DNA from: Deltaproteobacteria bacterium
GTDB lineage: Bacteria > Desulfobacterota > Binatia > UBA9968
Length of the DNA stretch: 5,708 nt
Direction of reading: 5' to 3'
Assembly (NCBI GenBank): GCA_020027655.1
Contig: JAHKKJ010000275.1
Location: forward strand, 1 to 5,708
Shown here: positions 1 to 5,579 of the stretch, one piece after another
Layout of the letters: each line of letters begins with the position of its first letter
Numbering within the stretch: position 1 is the first letter of the stretch
Translations under genes and position numbers: made by a program
The notes under the pieces: generated by a model
Told to the model about the DNA's origin: nothing
Databases searched by the model: none
What the model saw: the letters and a program-made list of their open reading frames with translations, nothing else

Positions 1-1
1 C

Positions 2-2206
2 GTCGGCATTCCCAGTCCGCGGGTGGAAGGAGAGGAAAAAGTTGGGGGCAAGGCGCTCTACGCGGTGGATGTCGTGTTGCCGAATATCCTTTGGGTCAAA
101 GTACTGCGCAGTCCCATCGCCCATGGAAAGATCAAGAGGATCGATATCACCGAGGCGCAAAGACTACCGGGAGTGAAGGCGGTCCTTACCGGACAAGACA
201 TCACCGGCGTGAGGATCGGCAAGAAGATCGTGGATATACCATTGCTGGCCGACGGTGTCGTCCGCTACATCGGGGAAAAGGTGGCAGCCGTGGCCGCTGA
301 AACTGAAGAAGCGGCCGAGCGGGCTGTGGATTTGATTGACGTTGAATACGAAGAGCTTCCTGTCGTAGCCGACCCGCTGGAGGCAGTACAATCGTCCGCG
401 CCGCTGCTTCATCCCGACGTGGCAAATTACAAAGGACTGCTGCACAAAATCGAAGTCCCGAGCAATGTATTCGTTCACTTGACATGGAACAAAGGGAATG
501 TCGAAGAGGGATTTCGGCAGTCCGACGTCGTTGTTGAAAATACGTTTCAGGTGCCGGCGGTCCATCAGGCCTATATCGAACCCCATTCCTGCGTCGTGCA
601 AGTCAAGCCCGACGGCAGCGCCGAGGTCTGGGCTTCAACCAAGAGCCCGTTTGCAATGCGGGAGCAAGTGGGAAGCGCGCTGCAAATTGTCCCCACTGAT
701 ATCGTGATTCATCCTTGCTATGTCGGCGGGGATTTTGGCGGAAAGGGAGATGCCAACGAAGTCGCTCTTTGCTATGTGCTGTCGAAGAAAAGTGGCCGGC
801 CGGTGAAATTCCTCGTTGATTATACCGAGGAGCTCATCGCCGGCAATCCACGCCACGGCGCAACGATCAAGATCAAAACCGGCGTGAAAAAAAACGGGCT
901 CCTGATCGCCCAGCAGATGGAATATATTTTTGACAGCGGCGCTTATGGCGCGTACAGACCCCAGGGTTTTCTTGTGGGCGCGCACGAAGCCTCAGGGCCG
1001 TACCGGATTCCCAACACCTGCATCGAAGAGAAATACGTTTACACCAATAAATTTCCCTGCGGATACATGCGCGCACCGGGCCACCCTCAAGGTTCTTTTG
1101 CCAGTGAAAGCCAGGCCAACATCGTGGCAAACAAATTGGGCATCGATCCGGCCGAATACCGGCGGATGAATTTTATGCAGGACGGCGACCATTTCCCGGT
1201 GGGAGAAAGCATTGCCCACGTTAAAGCGGCGGAGACCTTAAAGAAGGCCTTGGAGGAATCGGGGTATCATGCCGCCAAGGCAAGAAATGTAGGGCGCGGC
1301 TGCGCCGTCGGCAATTGGGTTTCCAAAGGCGGTGAATCGTATTGCTTTGTCAAAATCGATGAGAAAGGTGAGGTAACACTCTCTACGGCAGTTATGGATA
1401 CCGGGCCGGGCGCCTACACCATTATGCGCCAGATCGTCGGCGAAGAGATCAAAGTGCCTCTCGATTCGATCAAAGTCGAGATCCTGGATACCACGAAGGT
1501 GCTGAAGGACACGGGGGTGCGGGGGAGCAGCAGCACCCGAGTCCACGGCGGGTCCGCCTATGAGGCGGGCAAGAAGGCACGCGAGGAAATTTTGCGTGCC
1601 GCCGCCCAGGCGATGAATGCGTCGCCGGAAGAATTGATACTGTATGACGGTGGAGTGACCCATGGCCGCGCCGAAAGGCGGATGAGTTTCGCCGAGATCG
1701 CCCGTGCCAACGGCGGCCCCATCGTGGCAGAGGGACATTACGTCAACATGAAAGAGGGCCCCGAGACCTCGACGGTGGCGCAAGTGGCGGAGGTGGAGGT
1801 AGACGAGGAAACCGGCGAGGTTGATGTCCGGCGGATTACGACCTCGCACAACACGGGCAACATTTTGAATCCTCTAACCCATCAGGGGCAGATCGACGGC
1901 GCAGTGGTGATGGGGATGGGTTATGGCATCATGGAACAAATCATGACAGATGATGGAGGTAAAGTCCTGAATGCCAATCTCGGCGACTATAAGATTCCTA
2001 ATATTAAGGATATCCCGCGGCTAGACACTGCTATCTTCCAATCCGATACCGGCAGCGGGCCGTATAACAGTATGAGCATTGGTGAGACGGCTATCATTCC
2101 GACAGCCGCGGCCATCGCCAACGCAGTAGAAGATGCCATCGGGGCGCGCGTCATGTCGCTTCCCATCACCGCGGAAAAAGTGTTGGCGGCCCTTAAGCAG
2201 CGCTAG
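2..2206 (+). CDS. Xanthine dehydrogenase-family molybdopterin-binding large subunit (5'-partial)
   Basis: This is the catalytic subunit of a molybdenum hydroxylase (xanthine oxidase family), which hydroxylates or reduces an aromatic, heterocyclic or aldehyde substrate at a Mo-pterin centre. The frame is open from base 2. The GTG at 23 is probably an internal Val, because the codons before it read VGIPSPR, matching the family's usual N-terminal 'VGkp.pRvDg.eKvtGka.Y' block; the real start lies just outside the window. Counting from that Val, the pterin-binding loop GGDFGGKGD is at 235-243, RAPGHPQ at 350-356, TGVRGSSST at 497-505, GQIDGAV at 622-628, and SIGET carries the probable catalytic base Glu688. 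Length (about 735 residues seen) is normal for stand-alone large subunits. Partner [2Fe-2S] and FAD subunits are not in the window and are presumably upstream. The loop is GGDFGGK rather than the usual GGGFGGK. The family is certain; the substrate (4-hydroxybenzoyl-CoA, nicotinate, CO, purine and so on) cannot be assigned. Confidence 0.95.
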   Translation, partial: VGIPSPRVEGEEKVGGKALYAVDVVLPNILWVKVLRSPIAHGKIKRIDITEAQRLPGVKAVLTGQDITGVRIGKKIVDIPLLADGVVRYIGEKVAAVAAETEEAAERAVDLIDVEYEELPVVADPLEAVQSSAPLLHPDVANYKGLLHKIEVPSNVFVHLTWNKGNVEEGFRQSDVVVENTFQVPAVHQAYIEPHSCVVQVKPDGSAEVWASTKSPFAMREQVGSALQIVPTDIVIHPCYVGGDFGGKGDANEVALCYVLSKKSGRPVKFLVDYTEELIAGNPRHGATIKIKTGVKKNGLLIAQQMEYIFDSGAYGAYRPQGFLVGAHEASGPYRIPNTCIEEKYVYTNKFPCGYMRAPGHPQGSFASESQANIVANKLGIDPAEYRRMNFMQDGDHFPVGESIAHVKAAETLKKALEESGYHAAKARNVGRGCAVGNWVSKGGESYCFVKIDEKGEVTLSTAVMDTGPGAYTIMRQIVGEEIKVPLDSIKVEILDTTKVLKDTGVRGSSSTRVHGGSAYEAGKKAREEILRAAAQAMNASPEELILYDGGVTHGRAERRMSFAEIARANGGPIVAEGHYVNMKEGPETSTVAQVAEVEVDEETGEVDVRRITTSHNTGNILNPLTHQGQIDGAVVMGMGYGIMEQIMTDDGGKVLNANLGDYKIPNIKDIPRLDTAIFQSDTGSGPYNSMSIGETAIIPTAAAIANAVEDAIGARVMSLPITAEKVLAALKQR

Positions 2207-2278
2207 GTCGCAATGCCAAACAACGCTCAATAAATGTTCCGGCGCGAATGCCCGGTATGACCGCGCGCAAATGCGGCT

Positions 2279-2635
2279 ATGGCGTCTGAGCCTTTAAATC
2301 GTCTGGTCCGAGCGACGGTTGTTTCCCTAATTGGCCTGCGCGAGGTCTATCGATCGGAAGCGGCGTTTCGACAGGAACTGCTGGTTTTGCTTCTGGTTAT
2401 TCCTGCCGCCTGGTTTTTAACCAGCGCGGGGGTGGAACGCGCTTTGCTCATTGGAAGTTGGATGTTGGTTATTGTGGTCGAGATGGTTAACTCGGCCATT
2501 GAAGCAGCGGTCGATCGCATCGGCAAGGAACGCCATGAGCTTTCGCGGAAAGCAAAAGATTTCGGTTCGGCAGCGGTTTTCTGCTCGATTGTGCTTTCGG
2601 CGACTGTTTGGATTTTGATTTTATTTCCCCGGTAG
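2279..2635 (+). CDS. dgkA: Diacylglycerol kinase (DgkA, prokaryotic integral membrane type)
   Basis: This inner-membrane trimeric kinase phosphorylates diacylglycerol with ATP to phosphatidic acid, returning it to phospholipid synthesis. The 118-residue product is the size of E. coli DgkA (about 120). An amphipathic N-terminus ends in SEAAFRQE (26-33), followed by three hydrophobic segments at about 34-50, 55-70 and 96-116. The signature VEMVNSAIEAAVDRIG (67-82) and the HELSRKAKDFGSAAV block (86-100) are intact. By alignment from memory, the key acidic and polar residues Glu27, Glu68, Asn71, Glu75, Asp79 and Asp94 match E. coli E28, E69, N72, E76, D80 and D95, so an active enzyme is expected. 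ATG 2279 is the only reasonable start: an in-frame TGA lies at 2258 and nothing between them can initiate. No clear Shine-Dalgarno precedes it. It lies 72 bp after the molybdenum hydroxylase and 24 bp before mlaC, with which it is probably co-transcribed. Confidence 0.95.
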   Translation: MASEPLNRLVRATVVSLIGLREVYRSEAAFRQELLVLLLVIPAAWFLTSAGVERALLIGSWMLVIVVEMVNSAIEAAVDRIGKERHELSRKAKDFGSAAVFCSIVLSATVWILILFPR

Positions 2636-2659
2636 AAACATCTCCAAAAGGATACCCTG

Positions 2660-3262
2660 ATGCACAGGAAGATACGGCTAATAGAGATCGGAATTCTCAT
2701 CTTTACATTATGTGTAGGTTGGGCTCGTTTCACTCAGGCCGGGGAGCCCCAGGATCTCGTGCGCACGGCGGTCGACAAAGCGGTTCAAATTCTGAAAGAT
2801 CCGAAATTGCAGCCCGCGGATAAGAAAAAAGAGCGGATCGATCGTCTGAGGGAGGCGGTCAATCCAATCTTTGATTACCAGGAGATGGCCAAGCGAGCCC
2901 TCGGTACTCATTGGCGGCGGAGGACTCCGGCCGAGCAGGAGGAGTTTGTCATACTGTTCCGAGACTTTTTGGAGGGAATCTATTCGGACAAGATCGATCT
3001 CTACGGCGGAGAAAAGGTGCTGTTTGGCCGCCAGACCGTGGACGAGGATTTTGCCCAGGTTGAATCCACCATCATCAACCCAAAGGGTGAGGAGATCGCC
3101 GTGAATTACAAATTACGGCGCGTGAACGGTAAATGGAAAGTCTACGACGCCGTGGTGGAAAATATCAGTATTATTAACAATTACCGATCACAGTTCGATC
3201 GAGTTATCTCCGGCTCCTCTTACCAAGAACTTGTGAAACGCTTGCGGGAAAAAGTTGGATAG
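2660..3262 (+). CDS. mlaC: MlaC / Ttg2D-family periplasmic phospholipid-binding protein
   Basis: MlaC proteins carry phospholipids across the periplasm between an outer-membrane MlaA complex and the inner-membrane MlaFEDB ABC transporter. The 200-residue product starts with a basic n-region (HRKIR) and a hydrophobic core to about residue 24. A likely signal peptidase I site follows TQA (after Ala27), so export is predicted; no lipobox is seen. The mature part has the family pattern: a helical region with FDYQEMAKRALGTHWRR (74-90), TPAEQEEF then FRDFLEGIY, strands with VESTIINPKGEEIAVNY, and the closing block NGKWKVYDAVVENISIINNYRSQF split across roughly 155-180. Length is close to E. coli MlaC (211). 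A Shine-Dalgarno-like AAAAGGA (2646-2652) sits 7 nt before the ATG. The gene follows dgkA by 24 bp, and no other mla gene lies nearby, so it is an isolated mlaC here. The family call is firm; the partner transporter is unknown. Confidence 0.92.
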   Translation: MHRKIRLIEIGILIFTLCVGWARFTQAGEPQDLVRTAVDKAVQILKDPKLQPADKKKERIDRLREAVNPIFDYQEMAKRALGTHWRRRTPAEQEEFVILFRDFLEGIYSDKIDLYGGEKVLFGRQTVDEDFAQVESTIINPKGEEIAVNYKLRRVNGKWKVYDAVVENISIINNYRSQFDRVISGSSYQELVKRLREKVG

Positions 3263-3279
3263 CTCGGGCAAGCCCTCAC

Positions 3280-3369
3280 CGTCATACCCGCGAAAGCGGG
3301 TATCCAGAAGTTTCCTGGATTCCGGGTCGCGCTACCGCGGACTGTGATCCGGGATTGCCCGGAATGACG
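3280..3369. repeat. Dispersed palindromic repeat (REP/MITE-like), about 90 bp
   Basis: The stretch runs from CGTCAT to ATGACG, so its ends are inverted copies; the outer nine bases agree except at one position. The left part holds a perfect 8-bp hairpin with a GAAA tetraloop (3284-3303) followed by ATCCAG, and CTGGAT (3315-3320) is its inverted partner. The right part holds a second hairpin, TCCGGG-ATTG-CCCGGA (3348-3363). From general knowledge, 'GTCATTCCCGCG...CGCGGGAATCCAG' elements are scattered between genes in many Gram-negative genomes. No copy number can be checked here. It lies between two convergent genes and encodes no protein. Confidence 0.75.
3284..3303. other. Perfect GAAA-tetraloop hairpin after mlaC
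   Basis: ATACCCGC (3284-3291), loop GAAA (3292-3295) and GCGGGTAT (3296-3303) form a flawless 8-bp stem closed by a GNRA-type loop. It begins 21 nt after the mlaC stop, so in the transcript it could protect the 3' end or slow polymerase. No run of T follows, so it is not a standard intrinsic terminator. It is the left arm of the larger repeat. Confidence 0.7.
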
Positions 3370-3408
3370 CCCGAATCATGCAAGGCATTTCGGGAACAAC
3401 GCATTAGG

Positions 3409-3894
3409 TTAGCCTTTGAGTCGACTTCGTCTCCCGTGCATTTCGATGAATACATTAAAGAAGGAGGCGATGGTGCGATCTTCCATGTGGGGATGTCCGC
3501 TGTTATTTTGATATAGCAGGGTTACGGTGAGCGGTCTTTTGTGCAGTTCGAGTAACTGCGCGTCTTTAGACTTCAGATAAGCACCCAAAGTCCGAAGGGT
3601 ATTTGAAAGATTGTAGAAGTCAGGCAGACGACCTGATTTAATCCGTTTCTTTTTCCCCTGCCGTTCGATCTCTTCAATTTCTTGGGGACTGTAATTGATC
3701 GTGCCGGAGGCGTCGCTTTCGCGTCCACGAGCCCATCGCCTCATGCTGGCAATGAGGGACGAAGGCTTATCCGGAGTGCCGCGTACGATGTAACGTCCGG
3801 GCTGGTTCTTTATCTCGAAGACGGTGATTCCACGGATTTCAAGCGCCTGACCGATGGCGCGTAGGTCTTGGTCGTAAGACGTGTTTACTTTCAT
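3409..3894 (-). CDS. Hypothetical protein, small basic soluble protein of unknown family
   Basis: I do not recognise this family. From ATG 3894 the product is 161 residues; a GTG at 3927 would add 11 residues (a 172-residue form). I prefer the ATG because MKVNTSYDQDLRAIGQ looks like a natural N-terminus and GTG 3927 has no Shine-Dalgarno; a weak GGGA precedes the ATG. Visible parts are a helix then strands (about 8-38: DLRAIGQALEIRG, ITVFEIKN, GRYIVRG), an Arg-rich stretch (52-58), an acidic helix EIEEIE (72-77) running into a basic patch QGKKKRIKSGR (79-89), a predicted helix FYNLSNTLRTLGAYLKS (93-109), and a strand RPLTVTLLYQ (120-129). There is no signal peptide, membrane segment or cysteine. 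The basic patches would allow nucleic-acid contact, but that is speculation. Its coding region is less GC-rich (82 of 180 bases at 3481-3660) than neighbouring genes (38 of 60 in sampled stretches), hinting at a different origin. It converges on mlaC and diverges from ubiD. Confidence 0.7.
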   Translation of the reverse strand: MKVNTSYDQDLRAIGQALEIRGITVFEIKNQPGRYIVRGTPDKPSSLIASMRRWARGRESDASGTINYSPQEIEEIERQGKKKRIKSGRLPDFYNLSNTLRTLGAYLKSKDAQLLELHKRPLTVTLLYQNNSGHPHMEDRTIASFFNVFIEMHGRRSRLKG

Positions 3895-3935
3895 AAATCC
3901 CGGTGTTGAACCAACGTCTAGTTTCACCTTTGGAG

Positions 3936-3951
3936 TTACAGCGGACTGTAA
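3936..3951. promoter_or_regulatory. Small palindrome TTACAG-CGGA-CTGTAA in the divergent intergenic region
   Basis: TTACAG (3936-3941) and CTGTAA (3946-3951) are perfect inverted halves around CGGA. The site lies about 42 bp upstream of the orphan gene's preferred ATG and 57 bp upstream of the ubiD -35 box. It could be an operator for the minus-strand gene or a chance palindrome. No protein can be assigned to it. Confidence 0.3.
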
Positions 3952-4007
3952 TTAGCACTTGCCCCTTCCATAAACAAGAGCCGCCCCCAACGCTTCCGAC
4001 AGTTTCC

Positions 4008-4036
4008 TTGACAACCCCGGAGGTGAAACATATGGT
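4008..4036 (+). promoter_or_regulatory. Sigma70-type promoter of ubiD
   Basis: A perfect -35 box TTGACA (4008-4013) is followed by a 17-bp spacer and TATGGT (4031-4036), which matches TATAAT at 4 of 6 positions. The predicted start of transcription is about 4043, giving a leader of about 42 nt before ubiD. It lies in the intergenic region in the right orientation, which supports ubiD and the next gene as a separate transcription unit. Confidence 0.55.
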
Positions 4037-4043
4037 TGATGCA

Positions 4044-4068
4044 ATCACGCAACGCTGATTTGCGTGAT
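4044..4068. promoter_or_regulatory. Perfect 9-7-9 inverted repeat at the ubiD transcription start (operator or 5' hairpin)
   Basis: ATCACGCAA (4044-4052) and TTGCGTGAT (4060-4068) are exact reverse complements separated by CGCTGAT. The repeat begins right after the predicted transcription start and ends 5 nt before the ubiD Shine-Dalgarno. As DNA it would suit a dimeric repressor blocking the promoter; as RNA it would form a 9-bp stem at the very 5' end of the message. Sequence alone does not separate these. Confidence 0.6.
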
Positions 4069-4072
4069 GGTA

Positions 4073-4079
4073 AGGGAGG
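4073..4079 (+). promoter_or_regulatory. Strong ribosome binding site that fixes the ubiD start at 4085
   Basis: AGGGAGG lies 5 nt before ATG 4085. The in-frame GTG 4064 and ATG 4067 fall inside the inverted repeat and have no Shine-Dalgarno, so the longer reading with seven extra residues is unlikely. Confidence 0.75.
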
Positions 4080-4084
4080 TTAGG

Positions 4085-5563
4085 ATGGCACGTCCGGAAA
4101 AGGTGGGAAGGTCACAGGGCGCTGTAACCTACCGCGGTTTGCGGGATTGGTTGGAGCGGGTGAATGAGATGGGCGAGTTGCTCAAGGTCAATGGCGCCCA
4201 TTGGGACCGAGAGATGGGTGCCATTACCCAGATGCTCACGGAGGGCGGCAAGGGGAAGGCACCGGCGATTCTATTCGACGAAGTGCCAGGCTATCCGAAG
4301 GGGTACCAGACATTGTACGGCCAATTCTCCACTATCAAGCGCGTGGCTCTAACCCTGGGTTTACCCCTTGAGTACGAGCGCAAGGCCGATATCGTAAAAG
4401 CCTACCATCACCGCATGGAAGACATGCAATTTATCAAGCCCAGATACGTCAAAACCGGACCGATCTTCGATAATGTTTTAGAGGGTGACAAGGTTAACGT
4501 GCTGAAGCTTCCGGCGCCTGTGCATCATCAAAGCGACACCCATCGTTATATCGGTACCGCCGATATGTGCATCACCAAAGATCCGGATGCTGAGTGGTAT
4601 AATTTCGGTGCCTATCGTTGTCAGGTTTACGATGAAAAAACCATCGGTTGCCAGATCACCGAAGGCAAACACGGGCGCATTCATCGTGACAAGTATTTTG
4701 AACGGGGACAGAGCGCCAAGTTCGCCATCGTGTGTGGCCAGGACCCGCTCCTTTACTTACTGTCTGCCAGCCCGCTGCCCAGTGGAGTTTCCGAGTATGA
4801 CTTTGCCGGCGGTATCCGAGGAGAGCCGGTGGAAGTGGTCAAGGGACCCTTTACCGGGTTTCCGATCCCTGCCGATGCGGAGATTGTTCTCGAAGGTGAA
4901 GCCGTTCCCGGTCAATCGAAACCGGAAGGGCCCTTTGGTGAATGGATGGGCTACTATTCGGACGATGTGGTGCCGCGTCCCTGTCTTAATGTGAAGACGG
5001 TTATGTATCGCAACAATCCGATCCTTACTTGCGCGCCGCAACACAAGCCGGTGGATGAGACGGGCTTGCTTAAAGGTATCGCGGGGGCAGCGGAGATCTG
5101 GAAGGCGCTGGAAGCGTGCGGCCTGCCTGATATCCTCGGCGTGTGGAATCATGAAGGCGCACCGGCCACCCGTTTCACAGCGATTCAGATCCGCCAGCGC
5201 TATCCCGGTCATGCACGCAACGTGCTGCATGTGGCGGCGAATTGCATGGCGGGCGCCTATAATGGCAAATGGACGGTGGTCGTAGACGAAGATGTGGATT
5301 GCTCCGACATCGATCAGGTGCTGTGGGCGATGGGCACGCGCTTCGACCCGGTGACAGACATTGATGTCGTCCAGAAGGCGTGGTCGTCAGGCCGCGACCC
5401 GATGTTTCTGCCGGGGAATTTTAACAACCGCATTCTGATCGACGCCTGTATGCCCTATAATCGAAAACTCAAGGGAGAGTTCCCGAAGGTGGTGGAAGTG
5501 CCGGATAACGTGCGTGCGCAGCTAAAGGCGAAGTTCCCGCAGGTTTTTAAATCACAATCCTGA
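4085..5563 (+). CDS. UbiD-family (prenylated-FMN-dependent) decarboxylase
   Basis: UbiD enzymes use prenylated FMN, made by UbiX, with Mn2+ and K+ to remove (or add) CO2 on aromatic, heteroaromatic or alpha,beta-unsaturated acids. The product is 492 residues from ATG 4085, a normal length. It has the N-terminal region LRDWLERVNEMGELLKV, the cofactor block EWYNFGAYRCQ, and the EGPFGEW motif. By spacing against fungal Fdc1 (recalled: N168, R173, H191, E233, E277, E282), the equivalents here are Asn173, Arg178, His196, probably Glu237, Glu281 and Glu286, so the catalytic Arg-Glu-Glu set and metal ligands look intact. Residues APQHKPVDETGLLKG and TVVVDEDVD lie in the C-terminal half, as usual. 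It has its own promoter, a candidate operator and a strong ribosome site, and the next gene starts 16 nt after its stop. UbiX is not in the window. I do not use the symbol ubiD in the ubiquinone sense: nothing nearby points to ubiquinone synthesis, and a catabolic role is more likely. The substrate is unknown. Confidence 0.93.
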   Translation: MARPEKVGRSQGAVTYRGLRDWLERVNEMGELLKVNGAHWDREMGAITQMLTEGGKGKAPAILFDEVPGYPKGYQTLYGQFSTIKRVALTLGLPLEYERKADIVKAYHHRMEDMQFIKPRYVKTGPIFDNVLEGDKVNVLKLPAPVHHQSDTHRYIGTADMCITKDPDAEWYNFGAYRCQVYDEKTIGCQITEGKHGRIHRDKYFERGQSAKFAIVCGQDPLLYLLSASPLPSGVSEYDFAGGIRGEPVEVVKGPFTGFPIPADAEIVLEGEAVPGQSKPEGPFGEWMGYYSDDVVPRPCLNVKTVMYRNNPILTCAPQHKPVDETGLLKGIAGAAEIWKALEACGLPDILGVWNHEGAPATRFTAIQIRQRYPGHARNVLHVAANCMAGAYNGKWTVVVDEDVDCSDIDQVLWAMGTRFDPVTDIDVVQKAWSSGRDPMFLPGNFNNRILIDACMPYNRKLKGEFPKVVEVPDNVRAQLKAKFPQVFKSQS

Positions 5564-5568
5564 GTCAC

Positions 5569-5574
5569 AAGGAG
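5569..5574 (+). promoter_or_regulatory. Ribosome binding site of the gene after ubiD
   Basis: AAGGAG sits 5 nt before ATG 5580 in the 16-nt gap after the ubiD stop. This is a strong site and supports translation of a second gene from the same message. Confidence 0.75.
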
Positions 5575-5579
5575 TCGTC

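Larger units (their letters stand above)
3333..3952. repeat. Imperfect 16-bp direct repeats flanking the minus-strand orphan gene
   Basis: Copy 1 is TACCGCGGACTGTGAT (3333-3348) and copy 2 is TACAGCGGACTGTAAT (3937-3952). They agree at 14 of 16 positions, share the 9-mer GCGGACTGT, and have the same orientation on either side of the lower-GC minus-strand gene. Copy 1 lies inside the dispersed repeat; copy 2 overlaps a small palindrome. They could be the trace of an insertion or coincidence. A 14/16 match somewhere in 5.7 kb is not rare by itself; only the placement is suggestive. Confidence 0.3.

Noticed and set aside
479..484. Perfect TTGACA -35 box
   Set aside because: It lies inside the molybdenum hydroxylase coding region and no -10 box is found at a 16-18 bp spacing (the 17-bp position reads CGAAGA).
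1238..1849. Long open frame (203 codons) on the minus strand inside the molybdenum hydroxylase gene
   Set aside because: It lies fully antisense to a clearly conserved coding region, its translation has no recognisable domain, and it has no ribosome site; it follows from the codon bias of the real gene. The same holds for the other antisense and out-of-frame readings in this gene and in ubiD.
2207..2278. Terminator or promoter between the molybdenum hydroxylase and dgkA
   Set aside because: Only short GC-rich partial pairings (GCGCG/CGCGC) and no T run or credible -35/-10 pair were found.
3280..3369. CRISPR array or intrinsic terminator reading of the palindromic region
   Set aside because: There is a single element with no repeat-spacer periodicity, and no T run after either hairpin.
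3370..3394. Inverted repeat CCCGAA...TTCGGG as a terminator of the minus-strand gene
   Set aside because: The stem is only 6 bp with a 13-nt loop and no T run follows on the minus strand.
3951..3982. Possible promoter for the minus-strand orphan gene (TTGTTT with GCTAAT 16 bp downstream on the minus strand)
   Set aside because: The -35 matches only 3 of 6 positions and the -10 only 4 of 6; not enough to annotate.
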